Assembly: GCA_020746875.1 (NCBI GenBank)
Contig: JAGTJL010000015.1
Coordinates: 1,612,001 to 1,676,000 of the forward strand
Source of the DNA: Rhexocercosporidium sp. MPI-PUGE-AT-0058
Lineage: Eukaryota > Ascomycota > Leotiomycetes > Helotiales
Reading direction: 5' to 3'
DNA: 64,000 nucleotides
In this document: positions 1 through 12,945 of the stretch, one piece after another
How positions within the stretch are numbered: the first letter of the stretch is position 1
Layout of the letters: each line of letters starts with the position of its first letter
Program-made: the position numbers and the translations under genes
Notes under the pieces: model-generated
What the model was told of the DNA's origin: nothing
Databases searched by the model: none
Seen by the model: the letters and a program-made list of their open reading frames with translations, nothing else

Positions 1-3000
1 TTGATTCCTGTACTGTATGTCCCAGTCCTGGATGTGTATGTACTGTACGACTGTGTTGGGGTCGATGCGCCACATCCTGCAGCCATCCAACCAACCATCA
101 GCGCCCCGGAAGGACAAGGACAAGGACCAGGTCAAGGACTCCCTGGACGAAGAGCCCACCCTCTCTTAGGACGTTGCAGTTATGCCGCCACCTGGGGGCC
201 AAAAGAAACATGTCGCCGTCCATCCATCCATACATGTACGCGGCCTGGCCTAGCCTACCCGACGATAAATCAATCGCTGCCGCTGCCGCTGGACTGAACT
301 GTACTGTACCATGCTGGCGCCTTGGGTTGGGTTGGGCTCGGTGGTAGGTACTACTGTACATGCATGTGTGTAGCCCATAGATGGATGGATGGCATGGCGG
401 GCTGACATGGCATGAACATGGTTATGGTTGTGGTTGTGGAATCAGTAGCAGAAGGTTATGGTGATGACGAGTCGTACTGGTTGGAAGTGATATTGATTGT
501 GGAATTGTTGAGAAGTGGAAAGCAGAAAGCAGAAAAGTGGAAAGTGGAAGGTAGGAAGTGGAAAGTGGGAAAAGTAAGTATCTCGACGTTCAAGCTTTGA
601 GGCCTGGGAATAGCCTCATCCCATCGGCAGCTAGTGCTTGGTCCCAAGACAAACTACTGTACCTTTCGAGAACAGACCAGACGCCTTGAAGTGGTTGAGA
701 TGATGACACAAACTTGATGCTTGTTTGGTGGTCAGATATCTTACCTGAGTACTTTCTCCTCTCACTCTACATGCAGTCATGCCGTACATATCACGGCATC
801 TGATATCATAGTGCACGGTAGTGAAAGTCGAGAAACACTCCAACGAAGCTCGGATTCGCCTTGATTGACTGATCTGACTGCTTCCCCGCGTCAGCCCTCC
901 TCTCTTTACCTTGGTAAATTGTCTTCTCCATGGTACTTTCTATTGAGTCCTCTAGGTACTGTCTGTACAACTTTCATCTCCACTATGGTAGTCGGTCAGA
1001 GGCGTGCAGTAGCTTCACATTAGCTGTCAGCCCTGATTTCAGGAGAGGGGAGTTATCGGCCCTTAGTTGCCATGGTGGTGTGATGCACTCAAACCTTTCT
1101 GTTCCTGTAGCAAATACTGTACTGTACATCGTAAGTGAGTTGAGGTAAGCAAGTTCGTCCGTCCTCCTGCATCATGTGAAAGCACTTCGTCTTGCTGAGC
1201 CAATGACCATCTCTCAGAACTCCTACCACCATCAAGCCAAGGATCTCCTTTCGGGTTTCTCATCAGGGCAACCTCACAAAGCTAATCCAACTTCCCCATC
1301 CCTACTCTACCCAAATCTTAACTTCATCACCTACAATTCGAGCATACCCATCCGTCACAGTCGAATCGACATCTCCCCAAGCTGTCCAAGGTCAACATTC
1401 GCCACCGTTTCACAGGATCAGCCATCTCTTATGCATCCCTCACCGTTTCTTTGTACATCCCTCTTCCACTGGTCGTCTTGAACATTAGAGTCTCGGAGTC
1501 TCATGCAGAGAGGGAACGCCTCCGGTTGATCGACCCCCTCCTGTGGATTTCAAGAACGACTCCTCTACCATACCCACATCTCACCCAATGAAGGTAACAT
1601 CCTCGAAAAGAGAGAAATTCTTACTTGATTCGACAATCTGTCTCCGGCAAATCAACATCTGTTTCTCACATAAACCCCCTCATCTCTTCCCCGAACCATG
1701 CATCATCGTATCTACCATTCAGACCCCACATCACTCTCCAGCACATCACAATCACACGCCCGCTGAGCTGTACGGTGCTGTGCGGTGCTGTGCCTCTCAC
1801 TCTCATAATCACTCCCTTCTAACTGGTTCTCACCCGTGTGTTTCATGCAGACCTCGCTCTGATCTCCTCATCCCCGCCGCCGCCGACCAGCATGTAATTC
1901 GTCGGACAAAGCTTAGCGCGCGGTTACAGTGCCGTACTCACGAAAACCCCTTTCCCTTTGACCATTCACGAATTTCCTCACTTTCCGTGAATGAGACAAT
2001 GCTAATGCTAATACTATCGAGGTGAAGAATTTATGATCACCCTCGACGGACCTCGCGTCCTCTGGCAGGGTCTGGTAGGAGGAAACAAACATGTAACTGA
2101 AATGACTGAAATCGTGCCGGGGGAGGGTGTCAGATCCAGCGTGAATCGGATCGGGGCCACATTCCACTCGTACTGTATCCGATAACGAACGAACGGGCCG
2201 TATCATTCGATGTGAGTCTCGGTCCGTGCCAATGCCAATAAGGAAGGGAGTTCATTGAGTATGAGCGATCAAATCTCGCAACGCTACCACCCTTTCTAAC
2301 TACATATCGTGTCACACGCGTCGTTGCGAGAGCGAGCTCGATCCTCCTCCTTTCTTGCGAACGACGAAGGTACACATAAATCTCGAAGCAAACGAATAAC
2401 GAATAAACACATCACGCGCCAGCAGGCAGAGAGCAGAAAAGGAAATAAATAAAGAAATATAGTAATTGAATAGCCCCCTCCACCGTCGATTATTATGATG
2501 ATAAAAAGTATACTCTTATCTGGTAGACTGTTTACGAAAGATTCCCTTTCGTTAACTTGCATTAGTATCTTTCTCCTTCTCATCGCTCGCACTATAAATG
2601 TATCATCTTATCTCATATTACCAGCACCAGTACCAACACCAATATCAGTATCATCTAACCAGCCATGTCTTGAGCGGGATCCCTTAACGATGAGATATTC
2701 TTTCAATTTCAACCTCGGCTTATTCTACACTTCCACGAAATTACATCAGCTAATCTCTCCCCTCCCTATATGCTTCGAGCTTACTTTCCTCCACGTAAAT
2801 TACTTACTGTTTCTATCCTCAGTGTTTTTATTCACTACCACTACCGCAGCCACTCAGCGCCGAGAAATGACCCCTGAATGAATGGCTTTTAGAACGACGC
2901 GTTACTGTACCATTGTAGAACGAACGATGTTGCATAATTATGCCCGCCGGAGGTTAAATCCAAAAAAAAAGGTCAGATCTTACTTACCTAGCCCATGTAG

Positions 3001-3277
3001 CCCTTCTGGTAGAAGGATAAAGTAGTGTATAGCTACTCCATACATCCATGCCGGCCTAGTTCTCGTACTCCTCTTCTTTCTTTCTTCATAAATACTCTCA
3101 AAATATACTAGCTCTTGAAAGAAGTTGTACATTTCAGCCGACGACAAAAGGGAGTTTTTTAATATTTTTTTTTAGCAAGAGCTTAATTTTCTGAATTGTT
3201 TCGTGCGATATGAATTGAATATTCGTATCTCTCTTTTTTTCTTTTATCTTGAGAATTGCTTGTTACGATTCAGTTAT
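1..3277. other. gene-free stretch, no supported gene
   Basis: Only short overlapping open frames on both strands, without recognisable domains or consistent splice structure. It holds low-complexity DNA: an ATGG run near 380-393, GGAAAGT/GCAGAAA-type purine repeats near 511-571 and pyrimidine-rich tracts near 1300-1480. It may be intergenic or long untranslated sequence of a neighbouring gene outside the window. I cannot support a coding call here. Confidence 0.6.
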
Positions 3278-3285
3278 CATGTCTA

Positions 3286-3531
3286 TCGGCCTCAATAAAA
3301 GGTGGCCAGTTTTAGCGAGGTGCCTAAATGCAAAAGTATCGTGTTTTAATCGACGACACTCTAATAAAAGAGAAATAAACTTTGAAGGGTATATTTAGCA
3401 GCTATTTTTTTAAAGAGTTTCTGAAGATAAATTCTAGTTTTTATCATCATAAATTGTAGAGATATCCCTTCAGTATTTTGAATTTAGTGTTCTGCGGGCC
3501 TCAATCGGCCACTTTTTATTGAAGTCGAGAG
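3286..3531. mobile_element. AT-rich MITE-like element with inverted ends
   Basis: Inverted repeats lie at 3287-3307 and 3507-3527. Read in the same direction they match at 18 of 21 positions, and the three differences are all transitions. The same 8-base word, CATGTCTA, lies just outside each end (3278-3285 and 3532-3539), as expected for an 8-bp target duplication of the hAT type. The interior is AT-rich and has no ORF. The extreme termini between the duplication and the inverted repeats do not pair well, so the exact borders are uncertain. The word match could also be chance. Confidence 0.5.
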
Positions 3532-3793
3532 CATGTCTAATTATATACCTTGGCTCTGAGGCTGGCTAAAGACTTGTACTGCCTGCCTACGTGCCTGCTT
3601 GCGTGCAGTACTGACACATATCAGCAACTGCTGAGGCGATGCGAGAATAAATAATTTATCGGGGATTCTAGACCGCTCGATGATATTACTTGGGTCTATT
3701 GAAAGACTCGATAGCATGTGGCATATGCATCGCCGAAGAAGTATGTCTTTGAATAGAATACAAGGTATCGGGACACGTACAGGATATCCCTCA

Positions 3794-5703
3794 TCATAAC
3801 CCCGCCGACAGCTGGAAAATATCCTTCCGCAACGTGAAAGACCATATCGCAAAGCCTACCATATCTTGGCTTTCCCATTCTCGAGAGCGTAGGTCAGCAT
3901 CTCCCAATGCAAACCGAACCTCGACGCACTGACGTTTGCAAGGTAGCATTCGATGATCGCAAGTTCTCATCTCGTAGTTTCGAAAGTAGATTCGATTGGG
4001 ATGGTTGGCTTTGGCGACTTTTGTTGTGCTTAGCCCCATCCGGCGCTGACCTAGACATTCGGAGGAGCCGTTCAGATACTTGAATAGAACCCCAGTGCTT
4101 GCGCCCTGATCATCGGAATAAATCTCTGCCTGGAGAACGTGCATCAGTGAGGCTCGCGTGTGGTGAAGGTCATGGTCGTTCCCATCATCTTCGAGGTTCA
4201 TTTGAGACGGTGAGGACAATTTCGGCGTGGCGGCAAACCATGAGATAGGTGCTGCTAAAGCAGGCTCATCGTGAAGAAGTTGCCTCATAGGTGCATCACA
4301 TAGGATCTGATGAGGAGCCTCTTCTCTTTCACTTGAAGCACCAAAGTAGCACCGTCTATCGCAAGAAGTATAAATCTAGTCAAAGTCAACCTCTGATCCC
4401 AAGCACGGGAGATGCACAGTCCGTACTGCAAGAATAGTGCCGTGGGTCAAGCCGGAATTTCTCCGGACCCATGCCCTTGTGATTCCTTCCCCAGGCTTCA
4501 ACGGAAAGTATCGCCACATGGCAGTGTGCTGAAAGGTTGAATATAGATTTCGGTATGTCTTCATCGCCGTCTCATCAGCACAGTGGGCGTGGATTCCAAA
4601 AACAGATCGCGTGTCACAAAAGACTGTGAAAGCCGTCACATCCCTCATATCGATGCAAACTGTTCGACGTGGAGACGTCGAGTATCTGCCAACAGAGTAA
4701 TAGCTTCCCGGTCTGGGCGGATTCATAATGTTCCATAGCTGGACTTTCTCGTGACCTCGTCCGACTACTCGAAGAAATGGGCCCTGAGAAAGTCAGCACT
4801 GTTATAACCTTTCACCTAGTGACGTACATTTGGTACAATCCTAAGCTGTGTCCGAGCCCAGCTAAGGCGTTCTAGTACGTACCAAGCACAAGTTTTACGG
4901 CTCCTTGCCGTAGGATAATCTTCTAATATCTCCATCTTGCGTATCCCGAGATGATTTAACCCCAGCCTCAGCACTGACCGATCAGTGATAGATTGTACGC
5001 CTTTGAAGAATTGCTCGTATTGAACGCCCAGAGAGATAAATTTGTACATATGCAAGTGCACGCTCGTGAAGTCGAGGTTCGTCAGTGGCCGTTTGCACTT
5101 CAATTCGTTCAGAATTTGTGCAGCAAACTGCGAAATTAGAGCGAGCCTAGCAAGTGTAGAACAATCCGCCATTTCCCACATGATCATACGAAATAGTTCA
5201 TCTGGTAAGTCTAATAGGTTGCGCACCAATTCCTTCGTCCCTGAACCATCATCATGGAGCGAGGGCGCAAGAACGGCTAGCTCTCCTTTGGCCGGTTTGA
5301 AAACTGCTTCTTCGCCTGGCGATGTGAACCAGGGCTTTACCGCGATTCCAATACGCCACAGTTCATCACATGTTGCCTTGCCGGGCACAATATTTGTGTG
5401 TATATCAAGGCAATCTTTGTGAGCCAAGTATGAACTGGGCGAGGATGTACACGAGCGACAGGCTGGTCGGAGACAGAGGGCGGCGCGCTGTGGAGCGGCA
5501 TCGCGTTGTGTGAAGTGAATCAAGGCGTGTTGTTGGTTCATGAGGCCAATCGATGGCATTTCGAAAACCTCAGTAAAGCCTATGTAGCCCGATGAACCCA
5601 GGACTAGACATTGTGAGCCTATGTTTGGGAAATGAAGGAGCATGGGTTGTGGTACCTGCAAGACTCCTTTCACCAGGTTCAAATGCCTGTTGACAGTACA
5701 CAC
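3794..5703 (-). pseudogene. F-box domain protein, interrupted by one in-frame TAG
   Basis: Two exons. Exon 1 is 5703-4828 and exon 2 starts at 4783, separated by a 44-bp intron (4784-4827) with a GTACGT donor, a CTGAC branch site and a CAG acceptor. An F-box-like segment (LLDLPDELFRMIMWEMADC) lies at about residues 165-200. The following region, with RTVCIDMRDVTAFTVF and FGIHAHCADE, and a C-terminal RRCYFGASSE segment resemble a large ascomycete F-box family whose members are presumed SCF ubiquitin-ligase substrate receptors. A TAG at 4376-4378 splits the frame, yet coding sequence continues in the same frame to TGA at 3794-3796. No plausible intron removes the TAG, because the candidate GT..AG pair around it is only about 35 nt apart. 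CAG-to-TAG is the simplest origin. Without the stop the product would be about 620 aa. A sequencing error is the alternative. Confidence 0.75.
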
Positions 5704-6921
5704 ACCTCTTTTGTTGGAGAGATATACAAGTCGGTTGCCTGTTTGTCATGTCGAGTTATGTTTTCACATATTTGTGCCTCCAAAAGCTGGTGGAGGGCCT
5801 GGCCTCAAGTTCTTCTAGATGATGTATTAGCCAGGCAAGATGCTTTGTGCCTGGTTCGTTGGAGCCACGTCAGAGCCCGAACCCGAAAGCTCCTCCGGCC
5901 ATTGAACCTTCACTTCCCTGTATTGACTCTTTTTCGACTTCCTGTATACTAGGTCCGTAGTTATAATCCCTAAGACTTCCGCCTCTCACGATGCTTGAAG
6001 CAGATATTCTTGGTTGTCCATCCATAGCCGTGCCAAGTGGGTCGGGTTCAGGTTTCACTCGAATGTCCGTCGGTATCGATTTATTGTTGATCGGTGCTAA
6101 AGAAGCGGAATTTATTTAATGCTCATAGTTGACTCGCAAGCCTGAGCTATCGTTTGCGTAATGTTGTGTTGCGAGAAGCTGCTTTAGTCTTGCTTGCTTG
6201 CTTGCGACGAGGTAAGATAGGATGAGACGAATCAGATGAGATGAATCAAGAGAAGTAGGAGAACAATTGTAGCGAACACAGCGCACCTTAGCTGGAGATT
6301 AGATGCAGTTTTTGGCCATCCTCTGCCATTGTGGTACTGGAAGTTTAAATACACAATCGCTTTTGATGAGATTACCAACTGGATCTTCATCATCTCATCC
6401 CATCTCATCTCACCACCATCATTTATCCAGCCAAGCCTCAAGCGGGGGCCCTTCTCACCTGCGGACTACTCGTACGAGGAGTACTGTACTCGTACCCTGC
6501 GAACTTCACTTCTTAGTGCGGGGAAACCCTGCCTGCGATGACACTCCCTCAATCGTCTTCGCCTTCTCGCTTTCGCTTCTTTTGTCAGTGCAGTGCAGTT
6601 CACCGTCGTCTTTTGACTTCGACCTCGGCTCATCCATAGTTCCACGAAGGTACATTAGCTAGCCTTCCCCACATGCTTCCTTCCTGTTCTCCTTCAAATA
6701 CCTTTCACGTCCTCGGTATCTGATTCACCTTGCTGTCTCCTCGATAATTACTGTGATCTGAACGAGTCGTGATATTCAGGGGCTGCGTTGGATCGAAGCC
6801 GAATCGAAAGCAGCTGCCACTAATTTGCAGCCAATAATTCAAGGAGATTCAAGGAAGAAGAGATAAACATAAGGAACAAGGAGCGAAGGATAAGCCGGAA
6901 AGAAAGGGAAGATACGCAAAA
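5704..6921. other. intergenic region, nothing supported
   Basis: Spacer between the divergent F-box and alpha/beta-hydrolase genes. It has GATGAGAT-type low-complexity sequence near 6205-6260 and pyrimidine-rich stretches upstream of 6922. It presumably holds both promoters. I see no gene or repeat I can support. Confidence 0.5.
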
Positions 6922-8698
6922 ATGACGACGAATTCTAAGATAGCCGATCCTAAGAGCGGGAGTAAAAGCTCCTCGTACCATTCCCAGAATCTCACCGTCG
7001 CAGACCTGTCGGTGCTGGAGAAATTGGATATGCTGCCTGCTATTATCAGTACCTGTACGCCTCTTTCCGCATCTCCTCTCATGCCCATTTCCACCAACCC
7101 TACACCATGCCCTTACCCAGCTTTCAAATTAAACGCTGGGAAGTTTGGGGAGCGAATCAAAGACTTTTTATTAACATATAATACGATATAGTGGCGTCAA
7201 CAGTGCTCTCACTCTTCACGGGTGTTTGGAAAGCGAAGGATAGGAGACCTCAGAGTTATTATCGCTTCGTGGCTCTTACTGGTTTGCGGAGGTTTGTGGA
7301 GAGGACGACGACGAGACAACAGCAGTACGTAAATGATTTCTATTTTATCTTCCTTTATTCGCCATACTCTTAGTTTTCTATTCCGGTTAAATTTAGAAGG
7401 GGGCTTTAATGCTTCCCTGTCGCTCTCCGTCTCGCCGAGATTACATTCCTTGATGTAGATGTTCAGTGGATAGATAGAGTATGAGATCCGTTTTTGGGAG
7501 ATATGGACGATGAACCGTGCTTCGTTCTCACGTTTGGAGAGTTCATATCAAAGTTAGTTGGCTGACCAGTTTACGCAGTTTTGTCTCACCACCCACAGAC
7601 GACGCCTACGAACTCGTCTGCAAACGACGCGGTCAAACTCCCAAGAGTGAGATCCTCACGGATGGAACACGAGCGCATTGGATTGGGAGTAGCGGTGCTG
7701 AGAATATTGTCTTGAATTTCCACGGTAAGGTCTAATCATCCCTTCGAACTTGCTGTTCGCGTCATTCCCATGATGTTCCTCCAAGATTGCCGAACGACAA
7801 TCTGTTGAGAGAAGGATTGAACGTGGTAGCTTTGAAAACTTGAGAATCTTATACTAACGTCATGTAATATAGGAGGTGGATTTGTCCTCCCAGCTTCGGA
7901 ATTCATGGTCGAGTTCATGTTCCAGGTCGTAGAAACGTTGAACAAGAAGGGAAAGAATGCCGCTTGTTTATTCCTCGCCTATGGTATGCCCTCCTCTCTC
8001 ACTCTCTCCACAACCCTAAGTCAAACCCAACTAACACACACTCAGACCTTGCCCCCGGCGCCCTCTACCCCCGACAACTCCAACAAGCCTCCGCCCTCAT
8101 AAATCACCTGACGCAAACCCTCAAAATCTCCCCCCAGAACATAATCCTAACCGGCGACTCCGCCGGCGCAAACCTCGCCCTCTCCCTCCTCTCACACATC
8201 ACGCATCCCCACCCCGACGCCTCCATCCCCCGCGTCTCCCTCCCTGACAACACACCCTTCCGTGGCCTCGTCCTCATCTCCCCCTGGATCTCCTTCGACA
8301 CCACCCTCCCCTCCTTCACCGAAAACGCCTTCAAAGACTGCGTCTCCCAGCCCGGCGGCAAGAAGTGGTCCGGTGCCTTCCTAGGCTGCGTCTGGCCTCA
8401 CGACGGCGCGAAGGATAACTACAACGAAGCACTCCGCGCGCCTGCTGAGTGGTGGGCCGGCTTACCCGTGAAGGATGTGTGTGTGCTTTGTGGGAGTGAG
8501 GAGGTGTTAAGGGATGGGATCGTGGAGTTTGAGGCAAAGTTGAGGAGGGGTGTGGGGAGCGAGGTAGGGGTTGAGATGACGGTTGTGAGGGGTGAGTATC
8601 ATGATCAGCCGAATATTGATTTGCAGCTTGGGTACAAGGAGAAGGATGAAGGGGAGACGGCGAGGCTGGTTAAGAGCTGGATTGCGAGTAAGTTGTAA
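6922..8698 (+). CDS. alpha/beta hydrolase fold-3 (steryl acetyl hydrolase-like)
   Basis: Five exons: 6922-7048 (or -7054), 7192-7324, 7579-7724, 7873-7983 and 8046-8698. Both choices of first donor keep the frame, giving 389 or 391 aa. The HSL-family oxyanion-hole motif HGGGF is assembled across the exon 3/4 junction at about residue 135. YDLAPGALYP follows, then the nucleophile elbow GDSAG (Ser about 211). Downstream are an acid in the CGSEEVLRDGI context and a histidine in GEYHDQP, completing a Ser-Asp-His triad. Fungal relatives include Say1-type steryl acetyl hydrolases and other ester hydrolases. Substrate cannot be told from sequence. The gene is intact and uses C-rich codons, unlike its decayed neighbours. 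Exon 2 and the first two introns are the least certain parts of the model. Confidence 0.85.
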
Positions 8699-9779
8699 GC
8701 CGGGTGTGAGATGGGAAGAACGGATACGAGAGACGGTGGGAATCGAGAGATAGTGGAAGTGGTGCACGTACGGGGATTTCGTGAATGGACTGGTCCTCAA
8801 AAGCTCACTTGTAGTTTTGAAAACTGTTTATGGTTGATCTCGAAGGGTTGTTTGGCGCAAATCACCGACTTTCTTGAGGAGAAGCAAATCATCGCATTTC
8901 TACCGTTCATATTCACGATGCCATCTACATCACTATCTCTCACCCCTCTCCTCCACTCTCACTTACTCTTCCCCTCCTCTCTCTTCCTGTTTCCCCCCTC
9001 CCTCGTCTCGGCAATCACCCTCTTGAAATACTCTCTACTAAAATCTCCACCTCTCTTCCTCGCCTTATCAATATCCTTTCTATACTCTTTGAACGACTTT
9101 TCTCTTGTCTTGGTCTCTCTGTTTTTCCCCCTGGAGAGCTGAACTTGAATAAGGATGATGTTAGCATCTTGCGGAATGTTATGATTTTATCAACGAGATT
9201 GTGGGATGTATGGTTTGGTGTATGTACTAGGAGGCGTGTAGAGCTAAAATCCAAACCAAGTCATAAACCTCCGTTTGCTTTAAGATCCCGAAATCCTTTA
9301 TCTGAACTATTTTTGCTCGTCTCACCTGACCACCCTCGTCCACCACGTCCGTTGTGACGATCTCCCCTCTCTTGGGGAGGCAGATATCTGACTCCACTGA
9401 CGTGCTTCGAGTGATACTGCCGACGCCTTGCCGGTGGCCTGATGTTGCAGCAGTTGGGCTTGTACGGGAGCAGACGCGTGAAGACTATCAGATTGGAATC
9501 ATACGCGCCCTAGCAATCGAGAAGGCCGCTATGGTAGCGATACTAAACCCTTCAGCACAGGGGGAAATGTCTATTCCCCCCCATAATGTGCAGCTTGCGG
9601 CTCGACCCTTTCGGCGATCTTGAGGACGCATGGCCCGACGATGTTGCAAGGGGATATGGATTGCCTGGCAGTCATTCTTCGCTAATGCTACGCTGAGGAT
9701 GAATTGCCTTCATCTTCCGCCCAGGTGATATTTCCATCCCGGTCGCTGTGGAAATAACGGTTGTATGTGGCATCCAATT
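8699..9779. other. intergenic region, nothing supported
   Basis: Downstream of the hydrolase there is a pyrimidine-rich block at about 8930-9130. Otherwise it is ordinary-composition DNA with only short shadow frames. No domain, repeat or RNA gene was recognised. Confidence 0.5.
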
Positions 9780-11222
9780 TCAATATGGCTCATTTGCTCT
9801 GCTGCTGCGGTCTTCTTGCACGGTGTTGGATTTGCTGTTGCGTCTGCGAGACGATGATGACTTGCGCTTCGGATTACTGCTACTCGCGGAATCATCCGAC
9901 GAAGGCGATGGGCGGGACTTGGCCTGCTGGGAGGCTATCTTCCTACTCTCTTCGAGGAGGCTGTCCAATGATTTTTGAATCTCTTTCAGGCGCTCCGATG
10001 ATGTTCAGGACGTGCTTGCGGAACTCGGTGTAATCTTTAGGCTTCTGAAGTAAGAAACTATCGACCTTTCGCGTGTAGTATTTGAGCTCATCATGCTTCC
10101 AGGATACGTAGAGTCGTGCCTCCGTGCCGTTCATAGCGATGCTGAATGCGGCACTGTCAACTGGCCGGATCTTGTTGTTCTGGCATTGCCTCAGCTGGCG
10201 GTTGAGGCGTTCGGCAATGTTGACGCATGATGCAGAGCCTCCAAGACATTGATTCGTCGCCACCCACATACTCCCAGACCCTCCAGGCCATCAACCATGA
10301 ACTCGATGACAAAGAACGGATACACCAGTCCCTGAGTGTTGGCCACCATCTCATTTACCATAGCGCGAAGTTGGGGTTGTTGCTGGGAAAATGCTCCGTT
10401 TCGGTTGTATCCCAAAAGGATATCAGGCACAGGGATGCTGACCTTGAGCTTGGAGCCGAAATCTGGAACAGCATGCTTGGCCATTGAATTTCTGTCAGTG
10501 CGTTGTAAAATGTCCGTTGGTTCGGGATCAGGGAAGACGTGAGCATAGAAATATCCTTCCACATCGGGTTCTCCGGTGCCAATCTCAAGGGTGTTCCAAG
10601 CGTATATTTTGCTTGACTTGATCTGGCGACACGCCTGGTGAATCACGGTCCTTGCGTACGTGATCAACAAGTCCGGCAATGTCTACCAAAATTTCTTCGT
10701 AGAAAGAACGCATGTAGATATTGTTCTCAGCCAAGTTATTGTCCCGGTAATAGGGGTCCTCAACAAGGCTCTTCCGACTTGAACCAGCAGAGGCACCACT
10801 GATATCCGATAGCGCAACTGATGGGCCGTACCTAGACACCTGTGAGTCGTCCTCCGCATCTGCTCTGTACAAACATGACTTAGTAGAAGCAGGTGTCGGC
10901 GGTAGAGCGAATACATCGGAACCCTGTCTATACTCCATATTCGGCGCTGATTTTGTAAGTCTCTTAGGGACAATATTGAAGTTGGAGTGACTAAGAAGAG
11001 TATCCGACTGGCAGTGACTTTTTCGGTAGGATTCTGATCCTGATCCCGAAGCAGACTCGACCCACTGGGTAACAAATCTATAGCGACAGACTCAGGACGG
11101 TATCTTTCCGGAGCACGGTTCGGAGGGAGCAGGCCGACCGTGTCTTCGAGGAATAATGCGTGTGGACGCTTTAGAGAGAGAGGCTTTGGCTCTTGACGTA
11201 CAGTCTGCACGAGCTTCTCCAT
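9780..11222 (-). pseudogene. DUF7924-type protein, degraded by four frameshifts
   Basis: The reading starts at MEKLVQTVRQEPKP (11222) and continues collinearly through four frame changes without any gap in family-like sequence. (1) Near 11050-11080 the frame moves to WVESASGSGSESYRKSH. (2) Near 10600, after DQVKQNIRLEH, it moves to LEIGTGEPDVEGYF with one extra C. (3) Near 10262 it moves to MWVATNQCLGGSASC. (4) Near 9985 it moves to ERLKEIQKSLDSLLEES, with a few codons apparently lost. Conserved blocks include YYRDNNLAENNIYMRS, VDHVRKDRDSPG and MAKHAVPDFGSKLKVS. From memory these match the large DUF7924 family, which is common in ascomycete accessory regions and has no firmly known function. 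The basic, Ser-rich C-terminus ends at 9780. Introns cannot explain the shifts because homology continues directly across them. Confidence 0.8.
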
Positions 11223-12945
11223 TAGTCGTTAACTGGTATGAGGGGATATTGACATCGAAGTCGCTTCGTCATGCTAGGCCGTGGTGAGGAAGGGTCAAAC
11301 TCGTCGAAATCTGCGAATGAGCGTTTTGGAGGTATCGAATGAGGTGACCTCGATTCTGTCGAGGAGCCTGGTATTTCAAGACAACCTCGAGGAGTCACCG
11401 TCTATCTATTTTAGAAGGGTCGCGAGGGGTCTGGCGTGGGAGCGGCATTGATGGCTGATATTGGGTCGACCGGCTGATGGTCCAAATCTCGGAAAGGGGT
11501 GTGTTACTGTTACATTCCTAGCTGTAGTGCCGATTTGATTTGCTCATGTGCGGATGTTTTGGCTGCATGGCTAAGCGCCCTCGTCAGCTTTTGGCGGAAT
11601 TGGTCACGCTACACGAGCCAATCGGAGAACATTGCGGACAAGGCTGACCCCTCCAGTTCAAACCACCCCGCTAACCTACCCCAACATCAGAAGAACGACT
11701 GCCAAGATATAAAGATCGAGAGCGAGACCTCTACTAGTCGTGAGCGACTAGGGGTCAGTGGAATCATGCCCTACTTCGTCGAGAGGATACCTCTGGTGCA
11801 GGTGAAGAATTTTAACATTGAGCTTACTAGTATAAATCTGTGATCTGGAGGTATTTATTGTAAAGCAGCATGCCCGTCACTAGCTTAGGGGTAGTACTGG
11901 GTATTTGTTAAGGGATGGATTCGGGCATTGGACAGGAAAGACTGAAGGGAAGGGGGCAGTTGGTTGAGCGTGGGCACACGACGAGATTCGAGGTCCGCGG
12001 GAGCTAGCGCTTGTTGGGGAGGGGGGATAACAAGACCACGATCCCTGGGTAGGATTAGTAGGGCGAGCGTGGTAGGGGGCTCGTGCGTACGTTTAGGCAT
12101 AAACAGTAGGGTTAGGATTACTGGTAGCTCAACGCGATACCGACCACTCTATGAGCACCGTCCGAACCACGATGATTGATTGAATCGAGTATCACGAACA
12201 CCCTACTATAGCGTTTATGCGAAGTAGTTCACAGCTATAGGGCGTAGCATATAATAGAGGCGATTACCTAGTAGCAGGAAACAACTCTTTCTATATAGCT
12301 CGAGAGGACGGGTCTATAGGGAGAGTATAGTTATAAGACGGTTTGCTAGTGTGCCAATATAGACTTGAGGAGCAAACAGGCCAGGGGACGTGAGGGAAGT
12401 TTGTGCTCTGGACCGACCTTCCGAACCGGGGAAAAATAGTGAGCTTGTTAGTAAGAGTTTTGATCACTGGGAGAAAGCGTGGTAGGGAGGTCGCTGGCCC
12501 TAGTTGCATTGTAGTTTACTTTGTAGATTTGCAATACAATTCTGTACCTGCCAGTATGCGACTGCGTGAGTCACATCTTGGCTGAGACGCGGAATTTATC
12601 GAGACCTATGACGGAGGGAGTTTGGCATCCAAGGACGAAAGGACTTGGGGGCAACCTTGCACGAGCCAAAATCAGCCAAAAAGCCATACGATTCATGGAA
12701 CAGAAGCACCGTCAGGGGCAGTCAAGCAGATGTCGTGCGGCGCAGAGAGACGAAATGGAACACTGGGGGGAGACTGAAGGTGCAGAATACGAGATGGCTA
12801 GCAGTAGTAGCAGCCTAGGGGCTGGATTTTATTCCAAAGATCGAACAAAGCACTCCTTTTGACGCCTAAGAATATAGTTGTAGATAGGAGCCAGCCCGTC
12901 TAGCAGAGGAAGTTGCTGGCCACCGCAGGGCAGTCTAGGTCACTC
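11223..12945. other. intergenic region, nothing supported
   Basis: Normal-composition DNA with short overlapping frames on both strands (for example around 11500-11840 and 12570-12860). None has a recognisable domain or splice partner. It separates two decayed genes and may itself contain unrecognisable gene remains. Confidence 0.45.

Noticed and set aside
1543..2025. 160-codon open frame in the left gene-free region
   Set aside because: Pyrimidine-rich composition explains the openness; residues are Ser/His/Pro low complexity with no domain, and competing frames exist.
4376..4400. An intron removing the F-box TAG
   Set aside because: The candidate GT..AG pair is only about 35 nt apart, shorter than the 44-bp minimum seen here, and homology-like sequence continues directly.
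9748..10487. Plus-strand frames opposite the DUF7924 pseudogene
   Set aside because: Antisense shadows; the minus-strand translation carries the conserved blocks.
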